Assembly: GCF_900129135.1 (NCBI RefSeq) | Contig: NZ_FQVI01000006.1 | Coordinates: 62,001 to 126,000 of the forward strand | DNA length: 64,000 nt | Origin: Lactonifactor longoviformis DSM 17459 | GTDB lineage: Bacteria; Bacillota; Clostridia; Lachnospirales; Lachnospiraceae | Reading direction: 5' to 3' | In this document: one piece after another, positions 44,237-53,477 of the stretch | How positions within the stretch are numbered: position 1 is the first letter of the stretch | Layout of the letters: every line of letters begins with the position of its first letter | Program-made: the position numbers and the translations under genes | The notes under the pieces: model-generated | Told to the model about the DNA's origin: nothing | Seen by the model: the letters and a program-made list of their open reading frames with translations, nothing else | Databases searched by the model: none

Positions 44237-45183
44237 ACGGGGGCGTATGGATGGGGATCTCACTGCTCCTTCTCCTGGCTGGGGGTATCCTCCTGGCAGG
44301 GTACAAAAGAAAACTGGAGAGGTCCTATGCAAAAACAGAAAAAGTTCTTCAGGATATCCTGAACCGGAAAACCGTAGATTACAGTGAGACACTGGGGGAC
44401 ACCAGGGAGGATAAGCTGGTGTCCCTCAGCGTGAAACTGTCCGGGCAGCTGCTGCATGCCAGCCGGGAGGCGGAAGAGGAAAAAGAGGCAGTAAAAGGTA
44501 TGATTGGTGATATCTCCCACCAGCTGAAGACACCTCTTTCCAACATTAAAATGTGTACAGAGCTGCTGGAGGAACCCTCCTTAACAGAGGGAGAACGCCT
44601 GGAGTTTCTTCACCGTATCAGGGAGCAGACGGAAAAGATACAGTGGCTTTTGTCCCAGCTGGTGAAGATTTCGCGTCTGGAGACAGGAGCTGTCTCCTTC
44701 ACCCCCGCCTGGAATGGGCTGAAACAGACGGTTGCAGACAGTGTAGCCTCTGTATTTGCGGCAGCAGGCGAGAAACAGATTGAGATTCAGGTTCAGGAGT
44801 TTCCGGAGATACAGGTCTGGCATAACCGGAAATGGACGGTGGAAGCCCTGGGAAATATACTGGAGAATGCTGTAAAGTATTCTCCCAAAGGTTCGGCCAT
44901 TGTGATAAGGGTAAATGTACTGGAGCTCTATGTGGATATAGAGATTCAGGATGAAGGCCCGGGAATCTCCCAGGATGAATATAATCTTATCTTTCAGAGA
45001 TTTTACAGAGGAAAAAATGGGGAGAAAGTTCCTGGATCCGGCCTGGGCCTGTATCTGACCCAGCTGATTCTCTCCAAAGAAAAAGGGTATGCAGCCGTAC
45101 AGTCCCAGCCGGGAACCGGGAGCTGCTTTCACGTGATGCTTCCTGTGGGTTTCTTACAGAATCGTCATAAAATTACTTCCTGA
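44233..45183 (+). CDS. Sensor histidine kinase (module 2), minimal input
   Basis: This is a 316-residue kinase with a single N-terminal helix (MGISLLLLLAGGILLAG) and no outer domain. It therefore probably depends on the partner permease for sensing, as in BceS-type kinases. The H box is GDISHQLKTPLSNIKM, with N box LENAVKYSPKG, G1 DEGPGIS and G2 GSGLGLYL. The TTG start at 44233 overlaps the regulator stop and follows GGAGAG; ATG 44251 is an alternative. Confidence 0.9.
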   Translation: MNGGVWMGISLLLLLAGGILLAGYKRKLERSYAKTEKVLQDILNRKTVDYSETLGDTREDKLVSLSVKLSGQLLHASREAEEEKEAVKGMIGDISHQLKTPLSNIKMCTELLEEPSLTEGERLEFLHRIREQTEKIQWLLSQLVKISRLETGAVSFTPAWNGLKQTVADSVASVFAAAGEKQIEIQVQEFPEIQVWHNRKWTVEALGNILENAVKYSPKGSAIVIRVNVLELYVDIEIQDEGPGISQDEYNLIFQRFYRGKNGEKVPGSGLGLYLTQLILSKEKGYAAVQSQPGTGSCFHVMLPVGFLQNRHKITS

Positions 45184-45191
45184 TGTCATAA
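45164..45191 (+). promoter_or_regulatory. Direct repeat GTCATAA x2 upstream of ABC module 2
   Basis: GTCATAA occurs at 45164-45170 and 45185-45191, a 21-bp period equal to two helical turns, at the end of the kinase gene and just before the ABC operon. OmpR-family regulators bind such direct repeats, so this may be the module 2 target site. Confidence 0.4.
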
Positions 45192-45248
45192 GGATGTAAG
45201 GTCCTTCTCTTATACTAAAGGCAGATAGAATAAGAGGAGGACATTTTT

Positions 45249-45974
45249 ATGCCAATTTTAACAGCCAGTCAGCTGAAAAAATACTATCAGCAGGGAAATA
45301 ATACGGTAAAGGCTCTTGACGGGATAGATCTTACGGTGGAGGAAGGAGAATTTGTGGCCATAGTAGGGACCTCCGGGAGCGGTAAGTCTACACTGCTAAA
45401 TATGCTGGGGGGACTGGACTACCCTACCAGCGGAGGGGTGAGCATCCGGGGGGTGGAATTCTCCCGCCTGAATGATAATCAGCTCACCATTTTCAGGCGG
45501 CGCAACATCGGATTTGTATTTCAGGACTATAACCTGGTTCCTATCTTAAATGTTTATGATAACATCACTCTTCCGGCAGAGCTGGACGGAGGGGCGGTTG
45601 ACAGGGCGTTTATTGAGGATATTATTGAGAGCCTTGGTCTGACAGATAAAATGTCCGCACTGCCGGGTCAGCTGTCCGGGGGACAGCAGCAGAGAGTAGC
45701 CATAGCGAGAGCTCTGGCGTCAAAGCCGGCGATTCTTTTAGCCGACGAACCCACAGGAAATCTGGATTCCAGGACCACCACTGAGGTGATGGGACTTCTG
45801 AAACTGAGCGGGGAGCGCTACCGCCAGACCATCATTATGATTACCCACAACGAGGCCCTTGCCCAGCTCTGCGGGCGGGTGCTCCATATAGAAGACGGCA
45901 AACTGGCGGGGGATACCAGGAACAGGGAGACTGCCTGCAGGGGAGAGAAAGGTGGCGGAGAACGTGAGGAATAA
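45249..45974 (+). CDS. ABC transporter ATP-binding protein (module 2, peptide type)
   Basis: This is a 241-residue paralog of the module 1 ATPase: Walker A GTSGSGKST, signature [15 protein letters not shown], Walker [14 protein letters not shown] and H-loop MITHNE. The C-terminal tail is charged. AGAGGAGG precedes the start, and its end overlaps the permease gene by 23 nt. Confidence 0.93.
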   Translation: MPILTASQLKKYYQQGNNTVKALDGIDLTVEEGEFVAIVGTSGSGKSTLLNMLGGLDYPTSGGVSIRGVEFSRLNDNQLTIFRRRNIGFVFQDYNLVPILNVYDNITLPAELDGGAVDRAFIEDIIESLGLTDKMSALPGQLSGGQQQRVAIARALASKPAILLADEPTGNLDSRTTTEVMGLLKLSGERYRQTIIMITHNEALAQLCGRVLHIEDGKLAGDTRNRETACRGEKGGGEREE

Positions 45975-48618
45975 CAACCAGAAGGCAGTAAAAAAGCTCT
46001 CCAAGGCAAGCCTTAGAAACAGCAGGATGAGAAACTTATTCGCCGTGATCGCCATCGCACTGACAACCATTCTCTTTACCACCCTATTTACCCTGGCAAT
46101 GGGTCTGATTTCTTCCATGGAAAAGGAGATCATGCGTCAGGTAGGAACCAGCGCCCATGCGGGTTACAAAGATCTTACCCGGGCAGAGTATGACAAGATC
46201 CGGGGAAATTCCAGGATTAAGGAGATAAGCTATAACATCCTGGTGGGGATGGCTGCCAACGGGGAGCTGGCGAAACGCCAGACAGAGATCCGTTACGGGG
46301 AGCCGAAGGATCTGGAGTGGGGATTCCGCGAGCCGGAGGAGGGCACTTATCCCAGGAATAAAAAAGAGATACTGGCAGATACCATTGTGTTGGAGATGAT
46401 GGGGATACCCAGGGAACTTGGCCAAAAGATTACCCTGGAATTCGATTATCTGGGGCATAAGCACAGAGACACTTTTACGGTGTCCGGAATCTACCAGGGA
46501 GATCCCATGCTGGGGGCAAGCCAGATATATCTGTCAAAGGAGTATGTGGAGGAAGTGATCGCTTCCGTAGATGAAACAGACAGAAAAGAAATGATGCGGT
46601 CCGGGAAGAGCCTGGGAGAAGGACTGATCCAGGCAGAGGTCTTTTTTGGAAGCAGCAGGAGGATAGAGGAAAATGCCCGTACAGTACTAAAGGAATGCGG
46701 GTTTGAAGATAATGAAATTGATTTCGGGGTGAACTGGGCGTATCTGTCCGGAAAAACAGAGAGCGCGGACGCACAGACAATGCTGGGCGTTGTATTTGTG
46801 CTGGTACTGATTGGAATAACCGGGTATCTGGTAATCTATAATATTTTTCAGATATCCATTGTTATGGATATCCGGTTTTACGGACTGCTAAAGACTCTGG
46901 GGGCTACCAGAAAGCAGATCCGCTACCTGGTGCGCAGGCAGGCTCTTATACTCTCCGCCGCAGGGATACCGGCAGGCCTGATTCTGGGGTGGCTGCTGGG
47001 GATTAAGCTTACCCCTGTGATGCTTCATTTGGCTTCGGGAGTCTATGGAGATGGCTTTACAGCAAGCCCTGTTATATTTATGGGATCAGCTGTCTTCTCA
47101 CTGATTACCGTTTTAATCAGCTGCCGCAGGCCGGGAAAGGCAGCTTCCTGTGTGTCGCCGGTGGAGGCTGTTAAATATGTAGAATGTGACAAAGGGAAAA
47201 GAAAAAAGCAAAAAGCAGCCTCTCACAGGGGCAAAATCGGCCGGATGGCCCTGGCCAATGTGTTCCGTTATAAGAAAAAGGCAGTTGTAGTTATCACATC
47301 CCTGTCTCTTGGGATTATTCTGCTCCTGACAATATACTCTGCAGTCAGAGGTTTCAGCATAGACAAATATATGGATGAAATGATATGCGGGGATCTCAAT
47401 ATAGGAACCACAGATTATTTCCATAACTACGGAACCGGAGACATTGAGCTGCCGGAGAATTTCTTTGACACTGTAAATAAGATGGACGGGATTGAAGAGA
47501 GCGGAAGCGCATATATATCGTTTTTTCCGTATCTCATGGACGAGACAGGCAAAGAGCGTCTCCGGCAGGGAATGGAAAAGGGATTTCTAAAGGATTCCGC
47601 TGCTGGTTTCAGGAAAACCTATGAAGAGGTGCTGACCCGGGACCGGATCATGACGGAGCGGCGGTTTGCCTTTGATCCCTATATTCTGAGGCAGCTTCAT
47701 GTGACAGAGGGAGAACTGGATCTTGAAAAGTTCAATGAAGGAGGGTATGTTCTCGCAGTTGCACAGATGGATATTAATAATAAGAACGAGAGCTGGTATC
47801 ATCCCGGGGATAAGGTAAAGCTTTGCCGGTATGATACCCGGGAGCAGTATGACAAGAGGCAGGAAGAACTCTATGATGCCTACGGAAACCCGGTGGACAC
47901 TACCGGAATCGTATCAGACAGGGGGGTCAGAGAACTTCCGTGGGATGAGTATGAGGTTATGGCTGTTGTAGAGCTGGGGGAGGGTGTTGCAGGCCTGGCC
48001 GCGGGAGCTCCCGAGATCTCTATGATCGTACCTAAAAAAGAGCTGGAGCGAACCGCTGCTGTCAATGGGTACCAGAGATATCTGGCATGCTTTGAGATAG
48101 GGGAGGAACACCTGGACACAGCGGAAGCTGCGGTTGAGAAATATACAACTCAGATAAATCCTCAGACAGACTACAGATCCAGAAAAGAGCTGAAGAAGGA
48201 GTTTATGCAGATGATGGAGGTGCTGAAGCTCATCGGAGGCGCTCTGTGCATTGTAGTGGGGGCAGTGGGCATGCTGAATTATGTAAACTCGACACTGACA
48301 GGAATTATTACCAGGAGGAAGGAACTGGCCATGATGAAAAGCATTGGAATGACGGATCGGCAGCAGCAGAAGATGCTCATTTTAGAGGGGCTGTATTATG
48401 TCATCTTTATCGGTCTTATAAGCTCGGCGGTGGGAAGCCTGGTAAGCCTTCTCATTCTCAGGCCCTTTGGCAGAACCCTGCGCTGGTTTGTATATGACTT
48501 TACCCTGCTGCCGGTGGCGCTGGTACTGCCCTTCATGGCAATTCTGGCTGTGGCCATTCCTGTACTCATGTACCGGAGGGTGAACAGGATAAGCATAGTG
48601 GAAAGACTGAGAGAGTGA
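45952..48618 (+). CDS. FtsX-family ABC permease (module 2)
   Basis: This is an 888-residue permease starting at GTG 45952. It has an N-terminal helix (NLFAVIAIALTTILFTTLFTL), two FtsX blocks (GITGYLVIYNIFQISIVMDI near 285 and GAVGMLNYVNSTLTGIITRR near 770) and two outer domains, the second large. It pairs with the preceding ATPase. Similarity in layout to 41043-43511 points to an ancient tandem duplication of the whole module. Confidence 0.9.
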   Translation: MAENVRNNNQKAVKKLSKASLRNSRMRNLFAVIAIALTTILFTTLFTLAMGLISSMEKEIMRQVGTSAHAGYKDLTRAEYDKIRGNSRIKEISYNILVGMAANGELAKRQTEIRYGEPKDLEWGFREPEEGTYPRNKKEILADTIVLEMMGIPRELGQKITLEFDYLGHKHRDTFTVSGIYQGDPMLGASQIYLSKEYVEEVIASVDETDRKEMMRSGKSLGEGLIQAEVFFGSSRRIEENARTVLKECGFEDNEIDFGVNWAYLSGKTESADAQTMLGVVFVLVLIGITGYLVIYNIFQISIVMDIRFYGLLKTLGATRKQIRYLVRRQALILSAAGIPAGLILGWLLGIKLTPVMLHLASGVYGDGFTASPVIFMGSAVFSLITVLISCRRPGKAASCVSPVEAVKYVECDKGKRKKQKAASHRGKIGRMALANVFRYKKKAVVVITSLSLGIILLLTIYSAVRGFSIDKYMDEMICGDLNIGTTDYFHNYGTGDIELPENFFDTVNKMDGIEESGSAYISFFPYLMDETGKERLRQGMEKGFLKDSAAGFRKTYEEVLTRDRIMTERRFAFDPYILRQLHVTEGELDLEKFNEGGYVLAVAQMDINNKNESWYHPGDKVKLCRYDTREQYDKRQEELYDAYGNPVDTTGIVSDRGVRELPWDEYEVMAVVELGEGVAGLAAGAPEISMIVPKKELERTAAVNGYQRYLACFEIGEEHLDTAEAAVEKYTTQINPQTDYRSRKELKKEFMQMMEVLKLIGGALCIVVGAVGMLNYVNSTLTGIITRRKELAMMKSIGMTDRQQQKMLILEGLYYVIFIGLISSAVGSLVSLLILRPFGRTLRWFVYDFTLLPVALVLPFMAILAVAIPVLMYRRVNRISIVERLRE

Positions 48619-48739
48619 CAGGAGGAGAAATTAAATTTTGCAAACCTGCTCTCATATGATAAAATAGGCAGAGGAGCAGGCCTGTGCCGGCTGCTCCCGG
48701 GAGTACTTTTTTAGAATATGAAGAAAAGAGAGCAGGTAA

Positions 48740-49933
48740 ATGAGAAAATATGGAAAATGGGCCGCGGCAGTATGTATGACAGTTGTCCTGGCCGCCGCCG
48801 GATGTCAGCCGAAAGAAGAGGGGAAATCTGCCATTGCGGATCTCATCTCCGGAGAACCGGAGCACGGGGGTGAGATCCCGGAAGAGACAGAGGAGATCCG
48901 GGCCGGTTACTATTACAATCAGCTTGCAGAAGAGGAAAAGGGAATCTACAGGCAGCTATTACAGGGCATTCAGGAGTTTCAGGGGGAGGTGGAGGTCGCC
49001 AGCGGTGACAAGGATATCATAGACAGAGCATACAGTGCACTGCTGTGTGACCGGATGGAGCTGTTCTGGGTAAAGAATGCCTCTACTTATTACACAACCC
49101 TCTACGATGACTATGCTGTCTTTGAACCTAATTATGAGAGAAACCGGGAAGAGGCCGGGGAGATACAGACCCAGATAGAGGGGAAGACAGATGCTGTGGC
49201 AGAGGAGATTGCTGCCGGAGGCGGATCTTCCTACGATATGGTAAAGGCCGTTTACGAATATATTATCAATACGACTCAGTATCTGGACTCTCAGGATGAT
49301 CAGAATATTGTAAGTGTATTTCAGAATAACCAGTCCGTGTGCGCCGGCTATGCGGCCTCTGTCAAATACCTTCTGGACAAAATTGGCATTCCATGTATTT
49401 ATGTACAGGGAACCTCCCTGGAGACAAATATCGGACATGCGTGGAATATTGTAGAGATAGACGGTGAGTATTACTATGTGGATGCCACCTATGGGGATCC
49501 GGACAGCGCATCCTCCCAGGCAGAGGGGGATACCCAGGGAATCTTAAACGGCATCATTTTATATGATTACCTCTGCCCTGTTCCCCGGGAATATGAGAGT
49601 ATCTGCAGTCCGGACGGGGATTTTCAGCTTCCGGTCTGTGAGTCAGGAGCCTATAATTACTATGAGATGGCGGGAGATTATTTCACCTCCTACGATCCCG
49701 GGCAGATATATGAGTACTGTGCCGGGAAAATAGATGAGGGTGCATCTGATATGATGATGAAGTTTGCCGACCAGGAAAGCTATGAGGCTGCTGCCGGGGA
49801 TCTGTTTACAGAGGAGAGCCTGGACAAACTGAGTCAGTATTACATGAAGGTCCGGGGAATTGAGCATGTAGAATTCCGGTATGGAAATGTTGACGGTCTC
49901 CATCTTATCCGCTTTATCTTTGTTGAATCGTGA
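48740..49933 (+). CDS. Transglutaminase-like lipoprotein
   Basis: This is a 397-residue protein. The lipobox is VVLAAAGC (cysteine about residue 22). A helical N-terminal half is followed by a transglutaminase-like core with Cys in QSVCAGYAASVKYLL, His in IGHAWNIVEIDG and Asp in YYYVDATYGDP, the full catalytic triad. Such exported domains act as proteases or crosslinkers in the envelope. It follows module 2 after 121 nt and ends in a strong terminator. Confidence 0.85.
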   Translation: MRKYGKWAAAVCMTVVLAAAGCQPKEEGKSAIADLISGEPEHGGEIPEETEEIRAGYYYNQLAEEEKGIYRQLLQGIQEFQGEVEVASGDKDIIDRAYSALLCDRMELFWVKNASTYYTTLYDDYAVFEPNYERNREEAGEIQTQIEGKTDAVAEEIAAGGGSSYDMVKAVYEYIINTTQYLDSQDDQNIVSVFQNNQSVCAGYAASVKYLLDKIGIPCIYVQGTSLETNIGHAWNIVEIDGEYYYVDATYGDPDSASSQAEGDTQGILNGIILYDYLCPVPREYESICSPDGDFQLPVCESGAYNYYEMAGDYFTSYDPGQIYEYCAGKIDEGASDMMMKFADQESYEAAAGDLFTEESLDKLSQYYMKVRGIEHVEFRYGNVDGLHLIRFIFVES

Positions 49934-49940
49934 CACCATA

Positions 49941-49988
49941 AAAATACCCGCGGGGAGGAACAAGAGGATTCCTTCCCGCGGGTATTTT
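49941..49988 (+). terminator. Terminator after the transglutaminase-like gene
   Basis: A 20-bp stem (49941-49960 with 49969-49988, one wobble) ends in a T run. Confidence 0.9.
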
Positions 49989-50036
49989 TTTGCTCTTTTT
50001 TGACATAAACGTTAAAAAAGTTACCCTGAACGGCAG

Positions 50037-50066
50037 TTGTAACATCAGGATAAAATATGGTACTAT
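50037..50066 (+). promoter_or_regulatory. Promoter of yaaA
   Basis: TTGTAA (50037-50042), an 18-bp spacer and TACTAT (50061-50066). Confidence 0.4.
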
Positions 50067-50136
50067 AACTTTAAAATGAATTTACAAGAGAAAACAGCAA
50101 CCCGGCAGTCAGATTTACATGAGGAGTGGGATAGGT

Positions 50137-50889
50137 ATGAAAATTATTATTTCTCCGGCAAAGAAGATGAACCTGTGTGATGACATGATGAATACGGACC
50201 AGAGGCCTGTGTTTCAGGAAGAGATGGAGGCGCTTTTTCAATGCCTGAGGCAGATGAGCTATGAAGAACTGAAGACACTGTGGTGCTGCAATGATAAGAT
50301 TGCGCGGCTGAACTATGAGAGACTGCAGAACTGGGAATCGGTCAGACGGAATACCCCCGCACTGCTGGCATACGAGGGGCTTCAGTATCAATATATGGCG
50401 CCGCAGGTGTTTACAAACAAGCAGTGGGATTATGCAGATCACTATCTTAGGATTATCTCCGGATTGTATGGGGTGCTTAGGCCCATGGATGGGGTGGCGC
50501 CGTATCGTCTGGAGATGCAGGCCAGACTGCAGGCAGATGGGAAACAGAATCTGTATGAGTTCTGGGGGGACAAGATCTTCAGGGAACTAACCAGAGGCGA
50601 GGATGAGATTTTAAATCTGGCCTCCAAAGAATACAGCAAGACGGTGGAACGGTACCTGGGAAGATATCCCGGCAAAAGTGTCCGGTATATTTCCTGTATC
50701 TTCGGGGAACTGTCGCAGAGTATTGTTAAGGTAAAGGCAACCCAGGCTAAGATGGCAAGAGGGGAGATGGTGCGCTGGATGGCAGAGACCTATGTGGAAA
50801 ATCTGGAGGATGTAAAGGAGTTTACAGGGCTGGGATATGAATACTGCCCGGAGTATTCCACAGGCTACGAGTATGTTTTTCTAAAATAA
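50137..50889 (+). CDS. yaaA: YaaA-family peroxide stress protein
   Basis: This is a 250-residue protein starting at ATG 50137 with the YaaA/UPF0246 hallmark MKIIISPAKKMN. Further family motifs are YEGLQYQYM, IISGLYGVLRPMDG and YRLEMQ. In E. coli YaaA limits free iron and DNA damage during peroxide stress. An upstream ATG at 50119 is out of reach of the AGGAG site and is rejected. The gene is probably monocistronic. Confidence 0.92.
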   Translation: MKIIISPAKKMNLCDDMMNTDQRPVFQEEMEALFQCLRQMSYEELKTLWCCNDKIARLNYERLQNWESVRRNTPALLAYEGLQYQYMAPQVFTNKQWDYADHYLRIISGLYGVLRPMDGVAPYRLEMQARLQADGKQNLYEFWGDKIFRELTRGEDEILNLASKEYSKTVERYLGRYPGKSVRYISCIFGELSQSIVKVKATQAKMARGEMVRWMAETYVENLEDVKEFTGLGYEYCPEYSTGYEYVFLK

Positions 50890-50910
50890 TAGCATAAAGT
50901 GACGATTTTA

Positions 50911-50940
50911 TTGTCTCATTCTGCCTGATTTTGGTATAAT
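50911..50940 (+). promoter_or_regulatory. Promoter of the CapA-like gene
   Basis: TTGTCT (50911-50916), an 18-bp spacer and a perfect TATAAT (50935-50940), 28 nt before the start codon. Confidence 0.6.
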
Positions 50941-50967
50941 GAAGAAAAAGCAGGAGGGGGCGGAAGG

Positions 50968-52209
50968 ATGGACGAGGAGGTCAAAAGAAGACAGGAACGC
51001 CTCAGGCGTCAGAAAATAAGAGAGAGGCAGGTAAAGAGAATGCGGCTGCGGCTGGCCGGCATGGGAATACTGCTGCTGGCCGTTATCGCAGCCATCGTGT
51101 CTCTATCCATACATAAAAAAAGGGTGAAAGCAGAGGAGGCTGCCGCAAAAGCAAAAGAAGTGCAGATGAAAAAGGAGCGGGAGGAGAAGCTGGCTCTGGA
51201 AGAAGAAAACACACTCAGGATAGCTGCGGTGGGAGATAATATCATGCATGACCAGATCCTGGAGGAAGCCAGACAGAGTGACGATTCCTGGGACTTTAAT
51301 TTTCTGTATACCCATGTGAAAGACGAGATTCAGAAGGTTGACCTCGCAGCGGTGAATCAGGAGACGATCTTTATCGGGGATGAGGACGAGGTGGGAGGAT
51401 ACCCTGATTTCGGAAGCCCGTTTGCTGTGGGAGATGCCCTGGTTTCCGCAGGGTTCCGGGTGGTGGAGCATGCGTCTAACCACGCCTATGACAGGGGAAA
51501 ACAGGGGATACTGGATACCGCAGGATTCTGGAAAAAAAATTATCCCCAGCTGTCAGTTCTGGGGCTCCATGATGAGGAGGGGGATTCCCCTATACGGGTG
51601 GCGGAGGTTAAAAACTTCAAGGTAGCCATGCTGAACTATACCTATGGGGTCAATGGGGACACCCTGTCCAAAGATACCTATCTTCTGGATATTCTGGAGA
51701 AGGAGAAGGTTGCGGCAGAGGTGAAAGAGGCCCGGGAAATGGGAGATCTGGTAGTGTTTTTCCTCCATGCGGGAACAGAATATTCTGACGGACCGGATGA
51801 ATCCGTGCAGGAGTGGGTAAAATTTCTGGGGGAACAGGGGGTTGACATAATTATAGGAACACATCCCCATGTGCTTCAGGGGTATGAAATGAGAAAAGTG
51901 GGGGACGGGCGCGAGATGCTGGTTTATTATTCTCTGGGGAATTTTGCGTCCCTGCAGAAAGACGTAAAAGGACTCCTGGGCGGAATGGCCCGGATTACTG
52001 TGAAGAAGGATCCGGCCAGCGGGAACGTATGGATTGAGGATTACGGACTTACGCCTCTGGTTATGCACTACGATGAACCGAGAAAGGTCATGGGAGTATA
52101 TAAGCTGGAGGACTATACCGAGGAGCTGGCCAAAGAACATGGAATCCATGGGGAGACGGACGAGGAATTTACAGTCAAAAGCCTGAAGAAGATGGCGGGC
52201 GTGCAGTAA
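50968..52209 (+). CDS. CapA-family (PGA_cap) metallophosphatase-like protein
   Basis: This is a 413-residue protein. A basic N-terminus, a single membrane helix (LAGMGILLLAVIAAIVSLSI) and a charged coiled linker precede the CapA domain. Domain motifs are IAAVGDNIMHDQIL, VNQETIF, HASNHAYDRGKQGILDT and GTHPHVLQGYE, the calcineurin-like metal site. CapA members take part in poly-gamma-glutamate capsule synthesis, but the isolated family is broad. No capB or capC is nearby, so the polymer role is not established. Confidence 0.87.
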   Translation: MDEEVKRRQERLRRQKIRERQVKRMRLRLAGMGILLLAVIAAIVSLSIHKKRVKAEEAAAKAKEVQMKKEREEKLALEEENTLRIAAVGDNIMHDQILEEARQSDDSWDFNFLYTHVKDEIQKVDLAAVNQETIFIGDEDEVGGYPDFGSPFAVGDALVSAGFRVVEHASNHAYDRGKQGILDTAGFWKKNYPQLSVLGLHDEEGDSPIRVAEVKNFKVAMLNYTYGVNGDTLSKDTYLLDILEKEKVAAEVKEAREMGDLVVFFLHAGTEYSDGPDESVQEWVKFLGEQGVDIIIGTHPHVLQGYEMRKVGDGREMLVYYSLGNFASLQKDVKGLLGGMARITVKKDPASGNVWIEDYGLTPLVMHYDEPRKVMGVYKLEDYTEELAKEHGIHGETDEEFTVKSLKKMAGVQ

Positions 52210-52220
52210 AGAGAGAAGTA

Positions 52221-52267
52221 GGAGCCTGTGGGGGACAGAGGTATGTGCTGTCCTCCACAGGCTCCCT
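52221..52267. terminator. Bidirectional terminator between capA-like and MFS genes
   Basis: An 18-bp stem (52221-52238 with 52248-52265, one mismatch) is followed by CTTTT on the plus strand. Confidence 0.75.
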
Positions 52268-52268
52268 T

Positions 52269-53447
52269 TTATGCGGCAGTATGATTCCTTCTTACGGACA
52301 GGACTGCGGAAATGATGCCGCAGACGGCCAGTGTCCCAATCATATATGGCAGGACGGCAACAATAGTGGATCTGGAAAATACCTTTTGGTACACAAGAGG
52401 GACATAGGGTCCTGCAAAGATGCCCAGATAAACGGCAGCATTGGCGATAGAGATGGAGAGGGATGCCTTTGAGGGCGGAACAATGACAGAGGCATACATG
52501 AGGTAATAAGAAAAGCTGAGTCCGTACATTGCTCCAAGGATCGTACACATCAGACCTACCAGCAGGATATTTCGGGAGAAGTAAAGCCCTGTATATCCGA
52601 GAGCCATGATTAAGGTAAAGATAACCGGAATAAAGTTCTTGCACTTATCATAGATTCGGCCAAAAGCCAGACAGGCGCACAGGCTTCCTATGGTCCCAAG
52701 AGATCCCATTACCCCTGCAGTGGATGCGTTGCCAATCCCCAGTTCTGTGACTACAACAGCTACCTGGGTGAGAATGACTGCATACATAGCATTCACTACA
52801 AAGGCGGCGCCGGCCAGTGCCAGGACATTCTTATAGGGGACGGCCTCACGGGCGGTGCCCCGGGAGTCTTTTTTCCCTTCCGGCTCTGTCTGGGGGATAA
52901 AGGCAATGACAGCAAGAGTGACAGGGACCATAACCAGGAATACAAGAAACACAAAATGCCAGTTTTTAAGTGCCAGATATCCTGCGCCCAGGGAGAAAAG
53001 TGCCCCCATCCCCGCCATAATGCCGTTATAGTATCCCAGGACAGAGCTTCTTGCGTTTTCATCTATGTAAAGCTCTGCGATAAGACCTACCATAGCTGTC
53101 CCGATAAAGCCCATGGCAACTCCCATCAGAGCGCGCATGACCGCCAGCAGAGCCGGTGCGTCAGCAAAGACACAGGCCAGAGAGCTGAGTGTAAAAAGGA
53201 TGTAGGCCCCGGATATCAGGACTTTTTTCCCTATATACTGAGCCATCACGCCGCACAGGACAGAGGAGAAGATAAGAATCAGGGACGGTCCGGTGAGGAT
53301 AAAATTCAGCAGTCCTGTATTGGATTGAGGAAAAGCTTCAAATATTTTTTCAGCGGCAGGATATACTGCCAGATCTGCCATCATGACACCGCCGGACAGC
53401 AGAATCGTTAGTTTCAGATAGAGAGATCGCCGTTTTTCTTTACTCAT
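52269..53447 (-). CDS. MFS transporter in the second MttB module
   Basis: This is a 392-residue protein of 12 hydrophobic segments beginning LKLTILLSGGVMMADLAVYP. GVMAQYIGKKVLISGAYI gives the helix 2-3 loop, and ALMGVAMGFIGTAMVGLIAELY is helix 4-like. It lies 30 nt downstream of the MttB-family gene and is probably cotranscribed, repeating the pairing seen at 11130-13955. It is a candidate importer of the methylated substrate. Confidence 0.86.
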   Translation of the reverse strand: MSKEKRRSLYLKLTILLSGGVMMADLAVYPAAEKIFEAFPQSNTGLLNFILTGPSLILIFSSVLCGVMAQYIGKKVLISGAYILFTLSSLACVFADAPALLAVMRALMGVAMGFIGTAMVGLIAELYIDENARSSVLGYYNGIMAGMGALFSLGAGYLALKNWHFVFLVFLVMVPVTLAVIAFIPQTEPEGKKDSRGTAREAVPYKNVLALAGAAFVVNAMYAVILTQVAVVVTELGIGNASTAGVMGSLGTIGSLCACLAFGRIYDKCKNFIPVIFTLIMALGYTGLYFSRNILLVGLMCTILGAMYGLSFSYYLMYASVIVPPSKASLSISIANAAVYLGIFAGPYVPLVYQKVFSRSTIVAVLPYMIGTLAVCGIISAVLSVRRNHTAA

Positions 53448-53477
53448 ATCAAAGCTCCTTTCTGGGGGTTAATCAGA

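Noticed and set aside
51553-52644. 363-codon minus-strand frame crossing the terminator
   Set aside because: It overlaps the CapA-like and MFS genes in other frames and passes through the bidirectional terminator at 52221-52267.
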